Shown: positions 27,534-36,746, counted from the first letter of the stretch. The stretch: 50,263 nt of DNA from Sphingomonas sp. 8AM (GCF_902506455.1 NZ_LR733844.1:2059863-2110125), one strand, 5' to 3'. Program-made: numbers and translations. The notes: generated by a model from the sequence alone, not told the origin.

Positions 27534-28909
27534 GCGGTCAGGCGATAGAGGCCTGCCCCGTGCGCGGGCAGCTGCTGCACGAGGCGTCCGCTGACGCGCC
27601 CCAGCGCCGCGCCGCTCCACAGGTCGGTGACGCGCGCAGTGCCGGGCCATTGGAGCTGATTCAGCGCGATGCCGACCTCCTTCGGCTGGTCGCCGGTGTT
27701 GAACAGCGCGACGTAGCGGTCGCCGGGCGCGTCCTCGGGCCGGGCCGACCAGATGCGCGTGCCGTCCGCGACAAAATGCGGCTGGTTGTCGGTCGACGCC
27801 TGGTTGACCGCCAGCACGGCGCGGTTGGTCAGCAACGCCAGCGTCGGCGCGTCGAGGTGGCGCAGGTCGCCACCCATGATGAGCGGCGAGCGGGCGATCG
27901 ACCACAAGGTCATCAATGTGCGCTGTTCGTCGCGGGTGAATTTGGTGTCGCGCTGGCCGAGCGCGAGCCGGCCGAGCGGCAGCATGTCGGCATCCGGCCA
28001 CGCACCGGGCCGGCGCCACGGATTCCAGTTCTCGAGCCGCGTGAACTGCGCCTCCAGCATCCCCCAATCGTCCCAGAAATCGTCGGAGATGCGCCACATC
28101 TGCGCGTACTCACGGACGTGAGCGCCGCGCACGACCGGCGTCTCGCCGGGTGACAGGCTGAGCATCATCGGCCGGCCAGTGGCAAGGATCGCCTTGTGCG
28201 CGCCCTCGATTTCCGGCGCGTGCGCGTCATAGGGGCGGCTCATGTCGTCCATCTTGACGAAGTCGACGCCCCAACCGGCGTAAAGCGCAAAGACGCTGTC
28301 GTAATAGGCTTGCGCGCCCGGTTTGGTCATGTCGACGCCGTACATGTCGGGGTTCCACGCGCAGATGCTGCTCCGGTCCGCGACATCCGCCGCGCGATAC
28401 GTCGTCCCGAGGATCGGCAGGTTCTTCTCGACCGCGAGCCGCGGAATGCCGCGCATCAGATGGATGCCGAACTTCATTCCCATGGCATGCACGTCGCGCG
28501 CGAGCCTGGTGAAGCCCGAACCGTCGGCGCTCGACGGAAAGCGGTTGGGGGCGGGGATTAATCGGCCATAGCCGTCCAGTGCCGGGGTCGGCCTGGCATT
28601 GTAGGTGTAGCTCGACGCCGCGGGCTCGTACCACTGGATGTCGACGGTGAAGACGTCATATCCGAACGGCAGCAGCTTGGCCCGCATGATCGCCGCCGTT
28701 TCGCGCGCCTGTGCCTCGGTGATCGTGGTGGCGAAGCTGTTCCAGCTGTTCCAGCCCATCGGCGGGCGGGGTGCGAGCACCGCTGCCCCCGCGGCGACCG
28801 ATGTCGTCTTGCGCTGCGCCGATGCCGCCTTCGGTGCGGTCATCGCCGACACGCCCGCAGCCGTTGCGCCGACCAGCGCCTGACGCCGGTTGATCCCTGT
28901 CGTGGTCAC
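27530..28909 (-). CDS. GH27 family alpha-galactosidase, exported
   Basis: A 459-residue glycoside hydrolase. N-terminal INRRQALVGATAAGVSAM looks like a Tat-type signal. The GH27 barrel opens with RPPMGWNSWNSF (about residue 48); the nucleophile is predicted as D221 in GVDFVKMDDM and the acid/base as D277 in WRISDDFWDDW. A C-terminal beta-sandwich follows (VALFNTGDQPKEVGIAL). It would release terminal alpha-galactose from oligosaccharides. GTG start at 28909 with GGGAGAG upstream. Alpha-N-acetylgalactosaminidase or isomalto-dextranase activity cannot be excluded within the family. Confidence 0.9.
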   Translation of the reverse strand: MTTTGINRRQALVGATAAGVSAMTAPKAASAQRKTTSVAAGAAVLAPRPPMGWNSWNSFATTITEAQARETAAIMRAKLLPFGYDVFTVDIQWYEPAASSYTYNARPTPALDGYGRLIPAPNRFPSSADGSGFTRLARDVHAMGMKFGIHLMRGIPRLAVEKNLPILGTTYRAADVADRSSICAWNPDMYGVDMTKPGAQAYYDSVFALYAGWGVDFVKMDDMSRPYDAHAPEIEGAHKAILATGRPMMLSLSPGETPVVRGAHVREYAQMWRISDDFWDDWGMLEAQFTRLENWNPWRRPGAWPDADMLPLGRLALGQRDTKFTRDEQRTLMTLWSIARSPLIMGGDLRHLDAPTLALLTNRAVLAVNQASTDNQPHFVADGTRIWSARPEDAPGDRYVALFNTGDQPKEVGIALNQLQWPGTARVTDLWSGAALGRVSGRLVQQLPAHGAGLYRLTA

Positions 28910-29129
28910 GTTTCGCGCTCTCCCTGCATCCCTGTCCCGCCTCCCTAATTGTCATGCGTAACCACGTGAAGGGATTTGCGACCCAGCACGGTCGACGCCT
29001 GGCAGTTCGGCGCGAAGCGGGAAACACGACCGAACGTCGGGGACAAGCCTGATGCGCTGGCCTCCCCGCGGTAATCGCAGGCGAAATCCGTGCAGCTCGG
29101 TCAATCGCATGCAAGCGGTGCGGGGTCGA

Positions 29130-29498
29130 TCAGGGAACCAGCTTCTTCACCAACGCCAGCAACTTCGCCGCGTCGAACGGCTTGACGAGCCAGCCGGTCG
29201 CGCCTGCCGATTTCGCCGTCTGTCGCAGGCCGTCCTGCGATTCCGTGGTGAGCAGCACGATCGGGGTGAAGGCCATGCCGGGCAGCTTGCGGACTTCCCT
29301 GACCAGCTCGATGCCGCTCATCCCGTCCATATTGAGATCGGTAAGGATCATGCGGGGCATGACGCCGTCGTTCAGCAGCGCCAGTGCTGCCTCGGCGCTG
29401 GCGGCTTCCTTGATGTCGAGCCCGGTCGGGCGCAGTGCGATCGAGACGCTCATCAGCATGGAGGGGGAGTCGTCGACGATCAGGATCGTGTCTGTCAC
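29130..29498 (-). CDS. Single-domain response regulator (CheY-like)
   Basis: A 122-residue receiver with the acidic pair DD (residues 9-10), phospho-acceptor D54 (LTDLNMDGMSG), Thr (LTTES) and Lys (VKPFD). Last gene of the chemotaxis operon, 18 bases after the STAS-like gene. It could carry the signal from CheA to the motor or act as a phosphate sink; sequence alone does not decide among the three CheY proteins in this window. Confidence 0.9.
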   Translation of the reverse strand: MTDTILIVDDSPSMLMSVSIALRPTGLDIKEAASAEAALALLNDGVMPRMILTDLNMDGMSGIELVREVRKLPGMAFTPIVLLTTESQDGLRQTAKSAGATGWLVKPFDAAKLLALVKKLVP

Positions 29499-29516
29499 GG
29501 TCGGTCCTTCGGAATA

Positions 29517-29768
29517 TCAAGCGGGAATGAGATCGGGGGCCACGGCGGCGCCGATCAGGGCGGCCAGCAATGGGTCGGAGGGCAGGCTGGTGACGCAGGG
29601 GCGCATCGCCAGTATCACCTGCAGCAGCGCGCCATGCATGCTGCTGCATTTGGCGAGCGCGACCTTGCCGCGCGGGTGGCGGCGCAGGAACTCGGCCAGC
29701 GCCAGCGCTTCCTCGACCGCGCAACGGCCCTCGAAATGCGCGTGGCTGCGCGCATAGCGGATCGCCAT
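29517..29768 (-). CDS. Small STAS-like protein in chemotaxis operon
   Basis: An 83-residue protein; ATG overlaps the cheA stop by one base (TGATG). Segments such as AHFEGRCAVEEALALAEFLRRHPRGKVALAKCSSMHGALLQVILAM fit a STAS fold: strand, helix, strand with a residue stretch (CSSMHGA) where anti-anti-sigma proteins carry the phosphorylatable Ser (DSSG-type). Similarity is weak and the domain call is tentative. Its place between cheA and a cheY implies a role in signalling. Confidence 0.6.
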   Translation of the reverse strand: MAIRYARSHAHFEGRCAVEEALALAEFLRRHPRGKVALAKCSSMHGALLQVILAMRPCVTSLPSDPLLAALIGAAVAPDLIPA

Positions 29769-32101
29769 CAGAACAGCTCCTTCAGATCGAGCACGAGCAG
29801 CACGCGGCCGTCGCCGAGCAAGGTGGTGCCGCAATAGCCGCCGACTTCCGCCAGCAGCCCGGTCATCGGTTTCAGGATCACGTCCATCCCCTCGCGGAAG
29901 TCGTCGATGACCAGCCCGATGGTGCGACCTTCGACGCGGCACACCAGCACCGCCTCGCCGCGTCCGGGATCGACCGCCGCGGCGCGCCCGCCGAGCAACG
30001 CGGTCATGCGGATCAGCGGAACGACCTCGTCGCGCAACACGAAGACCTCGCGATGCTTGATGCGCTGGATCACGGCGGGGTCGAGCCGCGTCGTCTGGAC
30101 GACATGGTCGATCGGGATACCGTACAGGCTGCCGCCGATCTCGACGACCATGATCCGGGTCACCGCCATGCTGAGCGGGAGCGACAGGCGGGTGACCGTG
30201 CCGTTGCCGAACTGCGAGCTGACCGACACGCGGCCGCCGAGCTTCTGCACGGTGCTGAGCACCACATCCATCCCGACGCCGCGTCCGGACAGATCGGAGA
30301 TTTCCGCTGCGGTGGAGAAACCGGGGCGGTAGATGAGGTTGATCGCCTCCTGATCGGACAGGCCGTCGGCCTGTTCGCGGGTGACCACGCCTTTGTCGAC
30401 CGCGACGCTGCGGATGCGCGCCGGGTCGATGCCCCGACCATCGTCGGCGATCTCGATCACCACGCAATCATTGTCCTGCCACGCGCGCAGCCGCAGCGTC
30501 GCCAGCGGCGGCTTGCCGGCGGCGATGCGCGTCGCCGGCTCCTCGATGCCATGGTCGAGCGAGTTGCGGACGATGTGGAGCAGCGGATCGCCCAGCGCCT
30601 CGACGATCGTCTTGTCGGCGGCGGTGTCGGTACCCTCCATGACCAGTTCGACCTGCTTGTCGAGCCGGCGCGCTATGTCGCGGACGAGGCGCGGGAAGCG
30701 ATCGAAGACCTCGGCGACCGGCAGCATGCGGATCTGCATGATCGCGCCCTGCATCTCCTGCGTCAGCCGATCGAGCGTCGCGAACTGTTCCTTGATCTCA
30801 CGCCCCATCTCGCGCGAGCCATGGATCTCCTCGGCTCGACGCGCGAGGAATGGCAGCGCGTTCTTCTGGACGACCAGCTCGCCGATCAGGTTCATCAACA
30901 AGTCGATCTTGCCTTGATCGACCTTGAGCGTCTTGCTGGGCGCGCGCGGTTCGCCAGCCGGGGCCGGCGGCGTCACGGCGGACGGCGGAACAATCGGCGC
31001 CACGGGCAGCAACGGCACCACCGGCGCAGCGGGCAGCTCGGCGGTGGCCGTGGCGACCGCGGGACCGTCCTCCAGCGCAGCGAGAAAGGCCGCGACCGGC
31101 GCGCAATCCTCGCCGGCGGTCGCCGCGGCCAGCGCCGCTTCCCAGCGGTCACGCAGGTCGTCCTGTCGCAGGCTGCGCAGCAGGTTGCCGATCAGCGCAC
31201 CGGTCGAACGCAAACGGACCGCGTCGTAACCGCTTGCGATCACGCGCAACTGCGTGCGGACGATGTGGCGACCGGCCTCGCCGAGCAAAGCCGGGGGTTC
31301 GCTGGCGGCGGGTGGCGGCGTGACGTCGACCGCCGGCTCGGCCAGCGTGCGCAGCTCGACCGCGTCCAGTTCGTAGGTCATCGTCTGCTCGACCGCCTCG
31401 CGCGAGGCGGCGGTCAGCGCGGTGAAGACGAGATTGCAGCGATAAGGATCGAAATCGGTGGCCGGGTCGCCCCACGGCTCACGCGGCGCGACTGCGACGG
31501 CGAGCAGATCGGGGACGTCGCGGATCGCGGCGAGCGGATCGGTGCCGGAGTAGAAACAGCCCTCCTCGGGGGTGTAGCGCACCGCCAGCAGCGGCTCGCC
31601 GCCGCGGGCGCGGGCGAGCAGCGCCTCGCGCTCCGATGCGGCGAAGCCGCTGAGCCACTCGGCCGGCACGGGCGCCAGTGCCGCGTCGGCGGGGATCGCG
31701 GTGCCGACCGGCGCGCCGCCCAGCCGCGCGCGCAAGGCGCTGGCGTGCTGGGTCGCGAGCCGGTCGGCGTCACCGGCCAGCTCCCCGTCGCGGTCGAGCT
31801 GATCGATGAAGGCCCCGACCTGATCGAGACTGTCGAGCAACAGGTCGACCATGCCGGAGTCGAGCGTCATCGCACCGGTGCGGACCTGCTGGAGCACATC
31901 CTCACCGGCATGGACCAGCCGCGTCAACGCGGGCGTGTCGAACAGCCCCGACGAGCCCTTGAGCGTGTGGACGGCGCGGAATACCTCGTTGATTGCGGTC
32001 GCGTCGGCAGGGTCGCGCTCCAGCGCCAGCAATCCGGTGGCGGCGGTCTGCAACAACTCGCGCGCTTCCTGCACGAACCGTTCGAGCAGCACGGCTTTCA
32101 T
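29768..32101 (-). CDS. cheA: Chemotaxis histidine kinase CheA
   Basis: A 777-residue kinase. Order: HPt domain (1-105) with phospho-acceptor H45 in AVHTLKGSSG; a middle domain (~140-260; LLAVRYTPEEGCFYSG, FDPYRCNLVF) probably equal to P2; a Pro/Ala linker (~345-385); dimerisation helices (LMNLIGELVVQKNAL); HATPase with N-box HIVRNSLDHGIE, DDGRGID and GRGVGMDVV; and a C-terminal CheW-like domain (~650-777). It phosphorylates CheY and CheB in response to receptor state. ATG overlaps the preceding stop (ATGA). Confidence 0.97.
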   Translation of the reverse strand: MKAVLLERFVQEARELLQTAATGLLALERDPADATAINEVFRAVHTLKGSSGLFDTPALTRLVHAGEDVLQQVRTGAMTLDSGMVDLLLDSLDQVGAFIDQLDRDGELAGDADRLATQHASALRARLGGAPVGTAIPADAALAPVPAEWLSGFAASEREALLARARGGEPLLAVRYTPEEGCFYSGTDPLAAIRDVPDLLAVAVAPREPWGDPATDFDPYRCNLVFTALTAASREAVEQTMTYELDAVELRTLAEPAVDVTPPPAASEPPALLGEAGRHIVRTQLRVIASGYDAVRLRSTGALIGNLLRSLRQDDLRDRWEAALAAATAGEDCAPVAAFLAALEDGPAVATATAELPAAPVVPLLPVAPIVPPSAVTPPAPAGEPRAPSKTLKVDQGKIDLLMNLIGELVVQKNALPFLARRAEEIHGSREMGREIKEQFATLDRLTQEMQGAIMQIRMLPVAEVFDRFPRLVRDIARRLDKQVELVMEGTDTAADKTIVEALGDPLLHIVRNSLDHGIEEPATRIAAGKPPLATLRLRAWQDNDCVVIEIADDGRGIDPARIRSVAVDKGVVTREQADGLSDQEAINLIYRPGFSTAAEISDLSGRGVGMDVVLSTVQKLGGRVSVSSQFGNGTVTRLSLPLSMAVTRIMVVEIGGSLYGIPIDHVVQTTRLDPAVIQRIKHREVFVLRDEVVPLIRMTALLGGRAAAVDPGRGEAVLVCRVEGRTIGLVIDDFREGMDVILKPMTGLLAEVGGYCGTTLLGDGRVLLVLDLKELF

Positions 32102-32496
32102 CGCACCGTTTCCACACCGGTCAGCATCTGCGCGGTCTCGGTCAGCTGCAGCGGTTCGGCGGGCTTGACCATGTAGAGGTTGGCACCCGCCGAATAAGCG
32201 CGATCGGCGTCGCGTTCGCCGGCCTCGGTGCTGATCGTGATGATCGGGATTTCGTGCAGCGCCGGATCGACGCGCACCTGCGCGATCATCTCGTAACCGT
32301 CCATCTTGGGCATGTTGACGTCGACGATCAGCAGGTCGAACGCGCCCATCAACGCGCGTTCGAGCCCCTCGACGCCGTTCACCGCCTCCTCGACCGCGAA
32401 GCCGGCGGTTTCGAGCACGTCGCGATAATAGAGGCGCGTGGTCATGCCGTCGTCGACCACCAGGACGCGCTTGCCGTTCGCAGGGGGCTTAGTCAT
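32098..32496 (-). CDS. Single-domain response regulator (CheY-like)
   Basis: A 132-residue receiver: DD at 15-16, phospho-acceptor D59 (LLIVDVNMPKMDG), ISTEAG and Lys in VKPAEP. The usual aromatic before KP (as in Y/F switch position) is Met in LYMVKPAEP, preceded by Tyr. It overlaps the end of cheR by eight bases and the start of cheA by four, so expression is tightly coupled to cheA. Confidence 0.9.
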   Translation of the reverse strand: MTKPPANGKRVLVVDDGMTTRLYYRDVLETAGFAVEEAVNGVEGLERALMGAFDLLIVDVNMPKMDGYEMIAQVRVDPALHEIPIITISTEAGERDADRAYSAGANLYMVKPAEPLQLTETAQMLTGVETVR

Positions 32497-33361
32497 TGTC
32501 CACGGGCCTTTGATAGAGGATGGTGGCGCCGAACTTGCGGGGCCGGAACATCGAGGAGATGCGGCTCATGCTCTCGGAGTGGCCAAGGCAGATGTAGCCG
32601 CCGGGGCGCAGGCTTTCGTAAAGTGCCTCCACCGCCTGTCGCCGTGACGTGTCGTCGAAATAGATCAGCATGTTGCGGCAGAAGATCACGTCGAGATGGC
32701 GGAAGCGGCGCATCGCCAGCGGCTCGGTGACGTTGACCACCGAGAAATCGATCGAGCCGCGTAATTCCGCACAGATGCGAAAATTCTCACCGATCGCGGT
32801 GAAGTACCGGTTTCGGAGCGCCGGGCTCAGACGGTGGAGCGCCCGCGCGGAATAGAGACCCTGCCGCGCCTCGGCGATGACGCGGCTGTCGATGTCGGAC
32901 GCGAGGATTTCGACCGAATATTCGTCCGCCTGCGACCAGTTTTCGAGGATCTGCATCGCGATCGAATAAGGCTCCTCGCCGGTCGAGCACGGCATTGACC
33001 ACAGCCGGATCGGATCGGAAGGACGGCGGGTGCGCGCGATCTCCGGCAGCAGGTGCTGCACCAGCGCGTCGAACTGATAATCCTCGCGGTAAAAATAGGT
33101 CTCGTTGACCGTCATGGCGTTGACGAGGCTCTGCATCTCCTCGCCAGACGCCTGGAAGCGGACCATCGTGAAATAGTCGCGGAAGCTCTCGCTCCGGGTC
33201 GAGGCCATTCGCTCCTGCAACCGGCGCTCGACGAAATAGCTCTTGTTCGCGCCGAACAGGATACCGGTCTTGCGATAGAAGAAATCGCAGAAACGCGCGT
33301 AATCCTCCGGCGGGATCGTCGGCGCGGAGGTGGGTGCGCTGGTGGAGGTGGCGCTCAACAT
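32489..33361 (-). CDS. cheR: Chemotaxis protein methyltransferase CheR
   Basis: A 290-residue enzyme that methylates glutamates on chemoreceptors using AdoMet. N-terminal helical domain (FCDFFYRKTGILFGANKSYFVERRL), then the catalytic domain with NETYFYRE, LWSMPCSTGEEPYSIAM, LASDIDSRVI, VIFCRNMLIYFD and GGYICLGHSES, all standard. The start at 33361 overlaps the end of the HEAT-repeat gene by seven bases. The first 15 residues are Ser/Thr/Pro-rich. Confidence 0.96.
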   Translation of the reverse strand: MLSATSTSAPTSAPTIPPEDYARFCDFFYRKTGILFGANKSYFVERRLQERMASTRSESFRDYFTMVRFQASGEEMQSLVNAMTVNETYFYREDYQFDALVQHLLPEIARTRRPSDPIRLWSMPCSTGEEPYSIAMQILENWSQADEYSVEILASDIDSRVIAEARQGLYSARALHRLSPALRNRYFTAIGENFRICAELRGSIDFSVVNVTEPLAMRRFRHLDVIFCRNMLIYFDDTSRRQAVEALYESLRPGGYICLGHSESMSRISSMFRPRKFGATILYQRPVDND

Positions 33362-33975
33362 CCGCGGATCCTGCGTACCGCGATCCGCACCGCAAAGGCG
33401 ACGAAGCTGTTGCCGGGAAAGCGCGCCGGCACCGCTTCCAGCGCGTCGGCAGTCGACGGGGCGCCGATCTCCGCCAGCCCGTCGATCGCGGCAGCGCAGA
33501 CGTTGACATGGTCGTCGGCCAGCGCGGTGAGCAGCCATTCGGCGGCGCGCGGATGCGGGAGCACGCCGAGCATGTTGCCCGCGAAGATCCGCACATCGCT
33601 GTCCGGATCGGCGAGCAGCGCCTCGACATGCGGTGCGACCTCGTCGGGCATTTCGGCCAGCGCCTCGATCGCGGCATTGCGTAGCGGCGCCTCGTCGGTG
33701 CGCAGCAGTGGCAGCAGGGCCGCGGCGATCGCGGGCGAGCGATGGCGGATCAGCGCGGCGAGGATCGCCTCGCGCACGCTGGCCGAGGTCTCGACTGCCA
33801 GCCGCCGGCAGAGCGCAGCCTGGCCCGCGACGCTGTCTTCCAGCGCGTGGACTGCGGCGCGTCGTTCGCCGGCGGTCGGCGCGGCGAGCAGCACGTCGCC
33901 GTCCGCGGGTGCGACCGCGTCGCGCGTGGCCGGGCCGGCGTCTTCAGCATGAAAGTTGCTCCTGATGAGCGGCAT
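33355..33975 (-). CDS. HEAT-repeat protein inserted between cheB and cheR
   Basis: A 206-residue protein made of about five helical repeats, each of the pattern VREAILAALIRHRSPAIAAALLPLL, LRNAAIEALAEMPDEVAPHVEALL, VRIFAGNMLGVLPHPRAAEWLLTAL, VNVCAAAIDGLAEIGAPSTADAL. This is a HEAT-like scaffold with no catalytic motif. It sits 16 bases after cheB and overlaps cheR, so it is made together with the adaptation enzymes. A role as a docking or adaptor protein is inference. Confidence 0.85.
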   Translation of the reverse strand: MPLIRSNFHAEDAGPATRDAVAPADGDVLLAAPTAGERRAAVHALEDSVAGQAALCRRLAVETSASVREAILAALIRHRSPAIAAALLPLLRTDEAPLRNAAIEALAEMPDEVAPHVEALLADPDSDVRIFAGNMLGVLPHPRAAEWLLTALADDHVNVCAAAIDGLAEIGAPSTADALEAVPARFPGNSFVAFAVRIAVRRIRGC

Positions 33976-33991
33976 GAGCGTTCCTTTCGTG

Positions 33992-35110
33992 TCAGCCGGT
34001 GCGCCGGAGCGAGGCCGGGTTGAGCCAGCGTGCGATCTGGCCGGGGATGGCGCCGGTCGGCAGCACCGCGGTCGCGCCGCCGCAGCGGATGAGTTCGTGC
34101 GGCATTCCGAACACCGCGCAGCTGTCCTCGTGCTGCGCGATCGTGCGCGCGCCCTGCCGCTTGAGCGCTGCCATCGCCGCCGCGCCGTCGTCGCCCATGC
34201 CGGTCAGCTGGACGCACACCAGTCGCTCGGCCGCGACCTGCTCGGCGGCGCTTTCGACCAGCCGCGTCACGCTGGGGTGCCAGGAATGCGCCTCGCTGGC
34301 GGGCACGGCGGCCAGACACAGCCGTCCCGCGCGGCGCACGACCAGCATGTCGGCGTCGCCCCGCGCGATATAGATGTTGCCCGGCGCGATCGGGGTTTGC
34401 GTCGCGACCTCCGACACCGCGAGCGCACACAATTTGTCGAGCCGCCGCGCGAAGACGCCGGTGAAGCTGCGCGGCATGTGCTGCGCGACGAGCACCGGCC
34501 ACGGCAGGTCGGCGGGCAGCGCCGGGAGGATCTGCTCCAGGGTCAACGGGCCACCGGTCGACACGCCGACGAGCACCAGCCCGGGTGGATCGCCCGACCC
34601 TTCGCTCGCGCCTGCCGGCGCGGGAGCCGGCGGCGCGGGCGGTGCCAGGCGGACCGCGCGCAGACGGGCCGCCGGCGCGGGCGTGGGCAGGGGCCGGCGC
34701 GCCCCACGCCGGCCCGACTTTGCGGCGACACGGATTTTTCGAATCAGCTCTTCCGCAACCTGTTCGAGCGACAGCGAGATCGTGCCGCCGGGCTTCTGCA
34801 CATAATCGAGCGCGCCGAGGCTGAGCGCCTGCAACGTCGCCTCCGCGCCCGCCTCGGTGATCGACGACACCATGATGACCGGGCGGGGGCTGCCGACCAT
34901 GATCCGCGCCAGACAGGTGATCCCGTCCATCTGCGGCATGTTGACGTCGAGGGTGACGACATGCGGGTCGAAGCGGTCGACCAGCGTCAGCGCCTCTTCG
35001 CCGTTGCGGGCGGACTGGACCTCCAACCCCTTCTCGTTCTCGAGAAGCTGGACGAGATGCCGACGCATCAGCGCGGAATCATCGACCACCAAGACACGTA
35101 CCGCAGACAT
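33992..35110 (-). CDS. cheB: Chemotaxis response regulator protein-glutamate methylesterase CheB
   Basis: A 372-residue protein with an N-terminal receiver (phospho-acceptor D55 in VTLDVNMPQMDG), a basic/Pro-Ala linker (~130-172) and a methylesterase domain with predicted catalytic S184 (GVSTGGP), H211 (QHMP) and D308 (GMGDDG). It removes methyl groups from receptors once phosphorylated by CheA. It follows the triple-CheW gene by 13 bases. Confidence 0.97.
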   Translation of the reverse strand: MSAVRVLVVDDSALMRRHLVQLLENEKGLEVQSARNGEEALTLVDRFDPHVVTLDVNMPQMDGITCLARIMVGSPRPVIMVSSITEAGAEATLQALSLGALDYVQKPGGTISLSLEQVAEELIRKIRVAAKSGRRGARRPLPTPAPAARLRAVRLAPPAPPAPAPAGASEGSGDPPGLVLVGVSTGGPLTLEQILPALPADLPWPVLVAQHMPRSFTGVFARRLDKLCALAVSEVATQTPIAPGNIYIARGDADMLVVRRAGRLCLAAVPASEAHSWHPSVTRLVESAAEQVAAERLVCVQLTGMGDDGAAAMAALKRQGARTIAQHEDSCAVFGMPHELIRCGGATAVLPTGAIPGQIARWLNPASLRRTG

Positions 35111-35123
35111 TCCCGTCGTTCCT

Positions 35124-36716
35124 TCAGGCCGCCCATCGCTCTTCGAGGTGAGAAAGGGCCTCGTCTTCGTCCGGTTCGACCAGACAGTTCATGTCGAGCA
35201 GCAGGATCATGCGACGCTGTTCGTGGAGGTTCGCCACGCCCTGCACCACGCGACCGCGCTCGCCTGACAGTTCGGGGGCGGGGGAGATGGCGGCGGTGGC
35301 GATGCGCCGCACTTCGGACACGCTGTCGACGATGAAGCCGGTGTCGCGCCCGTCGATCGTGAACACCATGATCCGCTGACGATCCGAGCGCTCGACCTCG
35401 TCGAGCCCAAATCGCCGCCGCTGGTCGATCACCGGCAGCACGGTGCCGCGCAGGTTGATGACGCCCTCGACGAAATCCGGTGCGCGCGGGACGCGGGTGA
35501 GCTGGTCCGGCACGCGGACGATCTCCCGCACCGCCTCGACCGGCACGCCATATTCCTCGTCCATCAGCCGGAAGACCACGAACTGCGCGTCGTCGACGAT
35601 CTCGATCGCCATGAAACCATCCTCCTGTGTCGTTGTAGCGGCCGCGGCCTCGTCGCCGTGGAGACCGCGCAGCACGTCGAGATCGAACATACCGTTCGCC
35701 CCCAGCACCGAGACGAGCCGGCGTCCCTCGTCCAGACGGCAGATGGCGCGGATGTCACCGTGCCCGCCGGACTGGCCGAGCGTGGCGGGAACCGGCTCGA
35801 CCAGCGCGCGGTTCACGCGCAGCACCGCCTTGACCATGTCCATCACCACGCCGACCGAGATGCGGTCGTGCGCGCCATCGGCGACCGACACGACCACCAC
35901 CTTGTTGGCCTCGGACAGCGCCTGATCGTCGAACCCGAACAGCGCGCGTAACGACACGAGCGGCAGGATGCGGCTGCGCAGCGTCGTGACGCCCAGCACG
36001 TGCCCCGGCGCGCCGGGCACCGGCGTGATCGCCGCGGGCAGCTGGACGATCTCCTGCACCTCGCCGATCGGAAAGGCATATTCCTGCCCGTCGACCATGA
36101 AGCTGACGAGCTGTTCCTCGTCGGCAACCTCCGGCTGCCCGGCAACGTCGCGCTCCGTCGCCAGCGGTACCACCTCGCCCTGGCCGCCCGCGACCCGCGC
36201 GGCGGCGGCGGCGAAATCGCGGCCGATCGTGCGCGCCACGTCGATGATCATCACGATCGTCTTGCCATCGGCATCCTTGATCATGCCGGTCAGCAGATCG
36301 GTGTCGATCGTCGCCTTGACGCGGTCGACCGGCTCGACGCGGTCGGCATCGACGGTCACGACATTGGCCATCCGGTCGACCATCAACCCGACCGGCTGCC
36401 CTTGATCGAGCACGACGACGCGGCTGGCATCGTCGACCTCGACCGCGGGCAGGTTGAACAGGCGGCGCAGGTCGAGGACCGGCAGCACCGTCCCGCGCAG
36501 GTTCGCCAGCCCCAGCAACGCCGGGGGGCTGAGCGGCATCCGCACGACATCGGGCACGCGGATGATCTCCTTCACCTCCGCAAGCGGTACTGCGAACATT
36601 TCGCCGGCGCTGTGGAAGATCACGAACTGGCGACTGGTATCGTGTTCGTGTTCCTCCGGGGTCCGGGAGACGGCCGGTGGATCGGCCGCCTCGACGGAAA
36701 GCTTGGTCTTGGCCAT
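35124..36716 (-). CDS. Triple-CheW-domain chemotaxis scaffold protein
   Basis: A 530-residue protein with three CheW domains in a row at about 28-165, 200-350 and 375-515. The first and third carry the full CheW core (ANLRGTVLPVLDLRRLF; INLRGTVLPVIDQRRRF). The middle one has TTLRSRILPLVSLRALF, lacking the conserved Gly. Normal CheW is one domain of about 150 residues that links CheA to receptors. A three-in-one version may lay down part of a CheW/CheA ring as a unit (inference). It starts 30 bases after the receptor gene. Confidence 0.92.
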   Translation of the reverse strand: MAKTKLSVEAADPPAVSRTPEEHEHDTSRQFVIFHSAGEMFAVPLAEVKEIIRVPDVVRMPLSPPALLGLANLRGTVLPVLDLRRLFNLPAVEVDDASRVVVLDQGQPVGLMVDRMANVVTVDADRVEPVDRVKATIDTDLLTGMIKDADGKTIVMIIDVARTIGRDFAAAAARVAGGQGEVVPLATERDVAGQPEVADEEQLVSFMVDGQEYAFPIGEVQEIVQLPAAITPVPGAPGHVLGVTTLRSRILPLVSLRALFGFDDQALSEANKVVVVSVADGAHDRISVGVVMDMVKAVLRVNRALVEPVPATLGQSGGHGDIRAICRLDEGRRLVSVLGANGMFDLDVLRGLHGDEAAAATTTQEDGFMAIEIVDDAQFVVFRLMDEEYGVPVEAVREIVRVPDQLTRVPRAPDFVEGVINLRGTVLPVIDQRRRFGLDEVERSDRQRIMVFTIDGRDTGFIVDSVSEVRRIATAAISPAPELSGERGRVVQGVANLHEQRRMILLLDMNCLVEPDEDEALSHLEERWAA

Positions 36717-36746
36717 GCGCTCACTCCTGGCGCTGGAGGAAAAGGA

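Noticed and set aside
28910..29129. Possible GntR/FCD operator near TTGTCATGCGTAAC upstream of the alpha-galactosidase
   Set aside because: The dyad symmetry is too weak to call.
30053..32176. Plus-strand frame opposite cheA
   Set aside because: Shadow of cheA; no domain.
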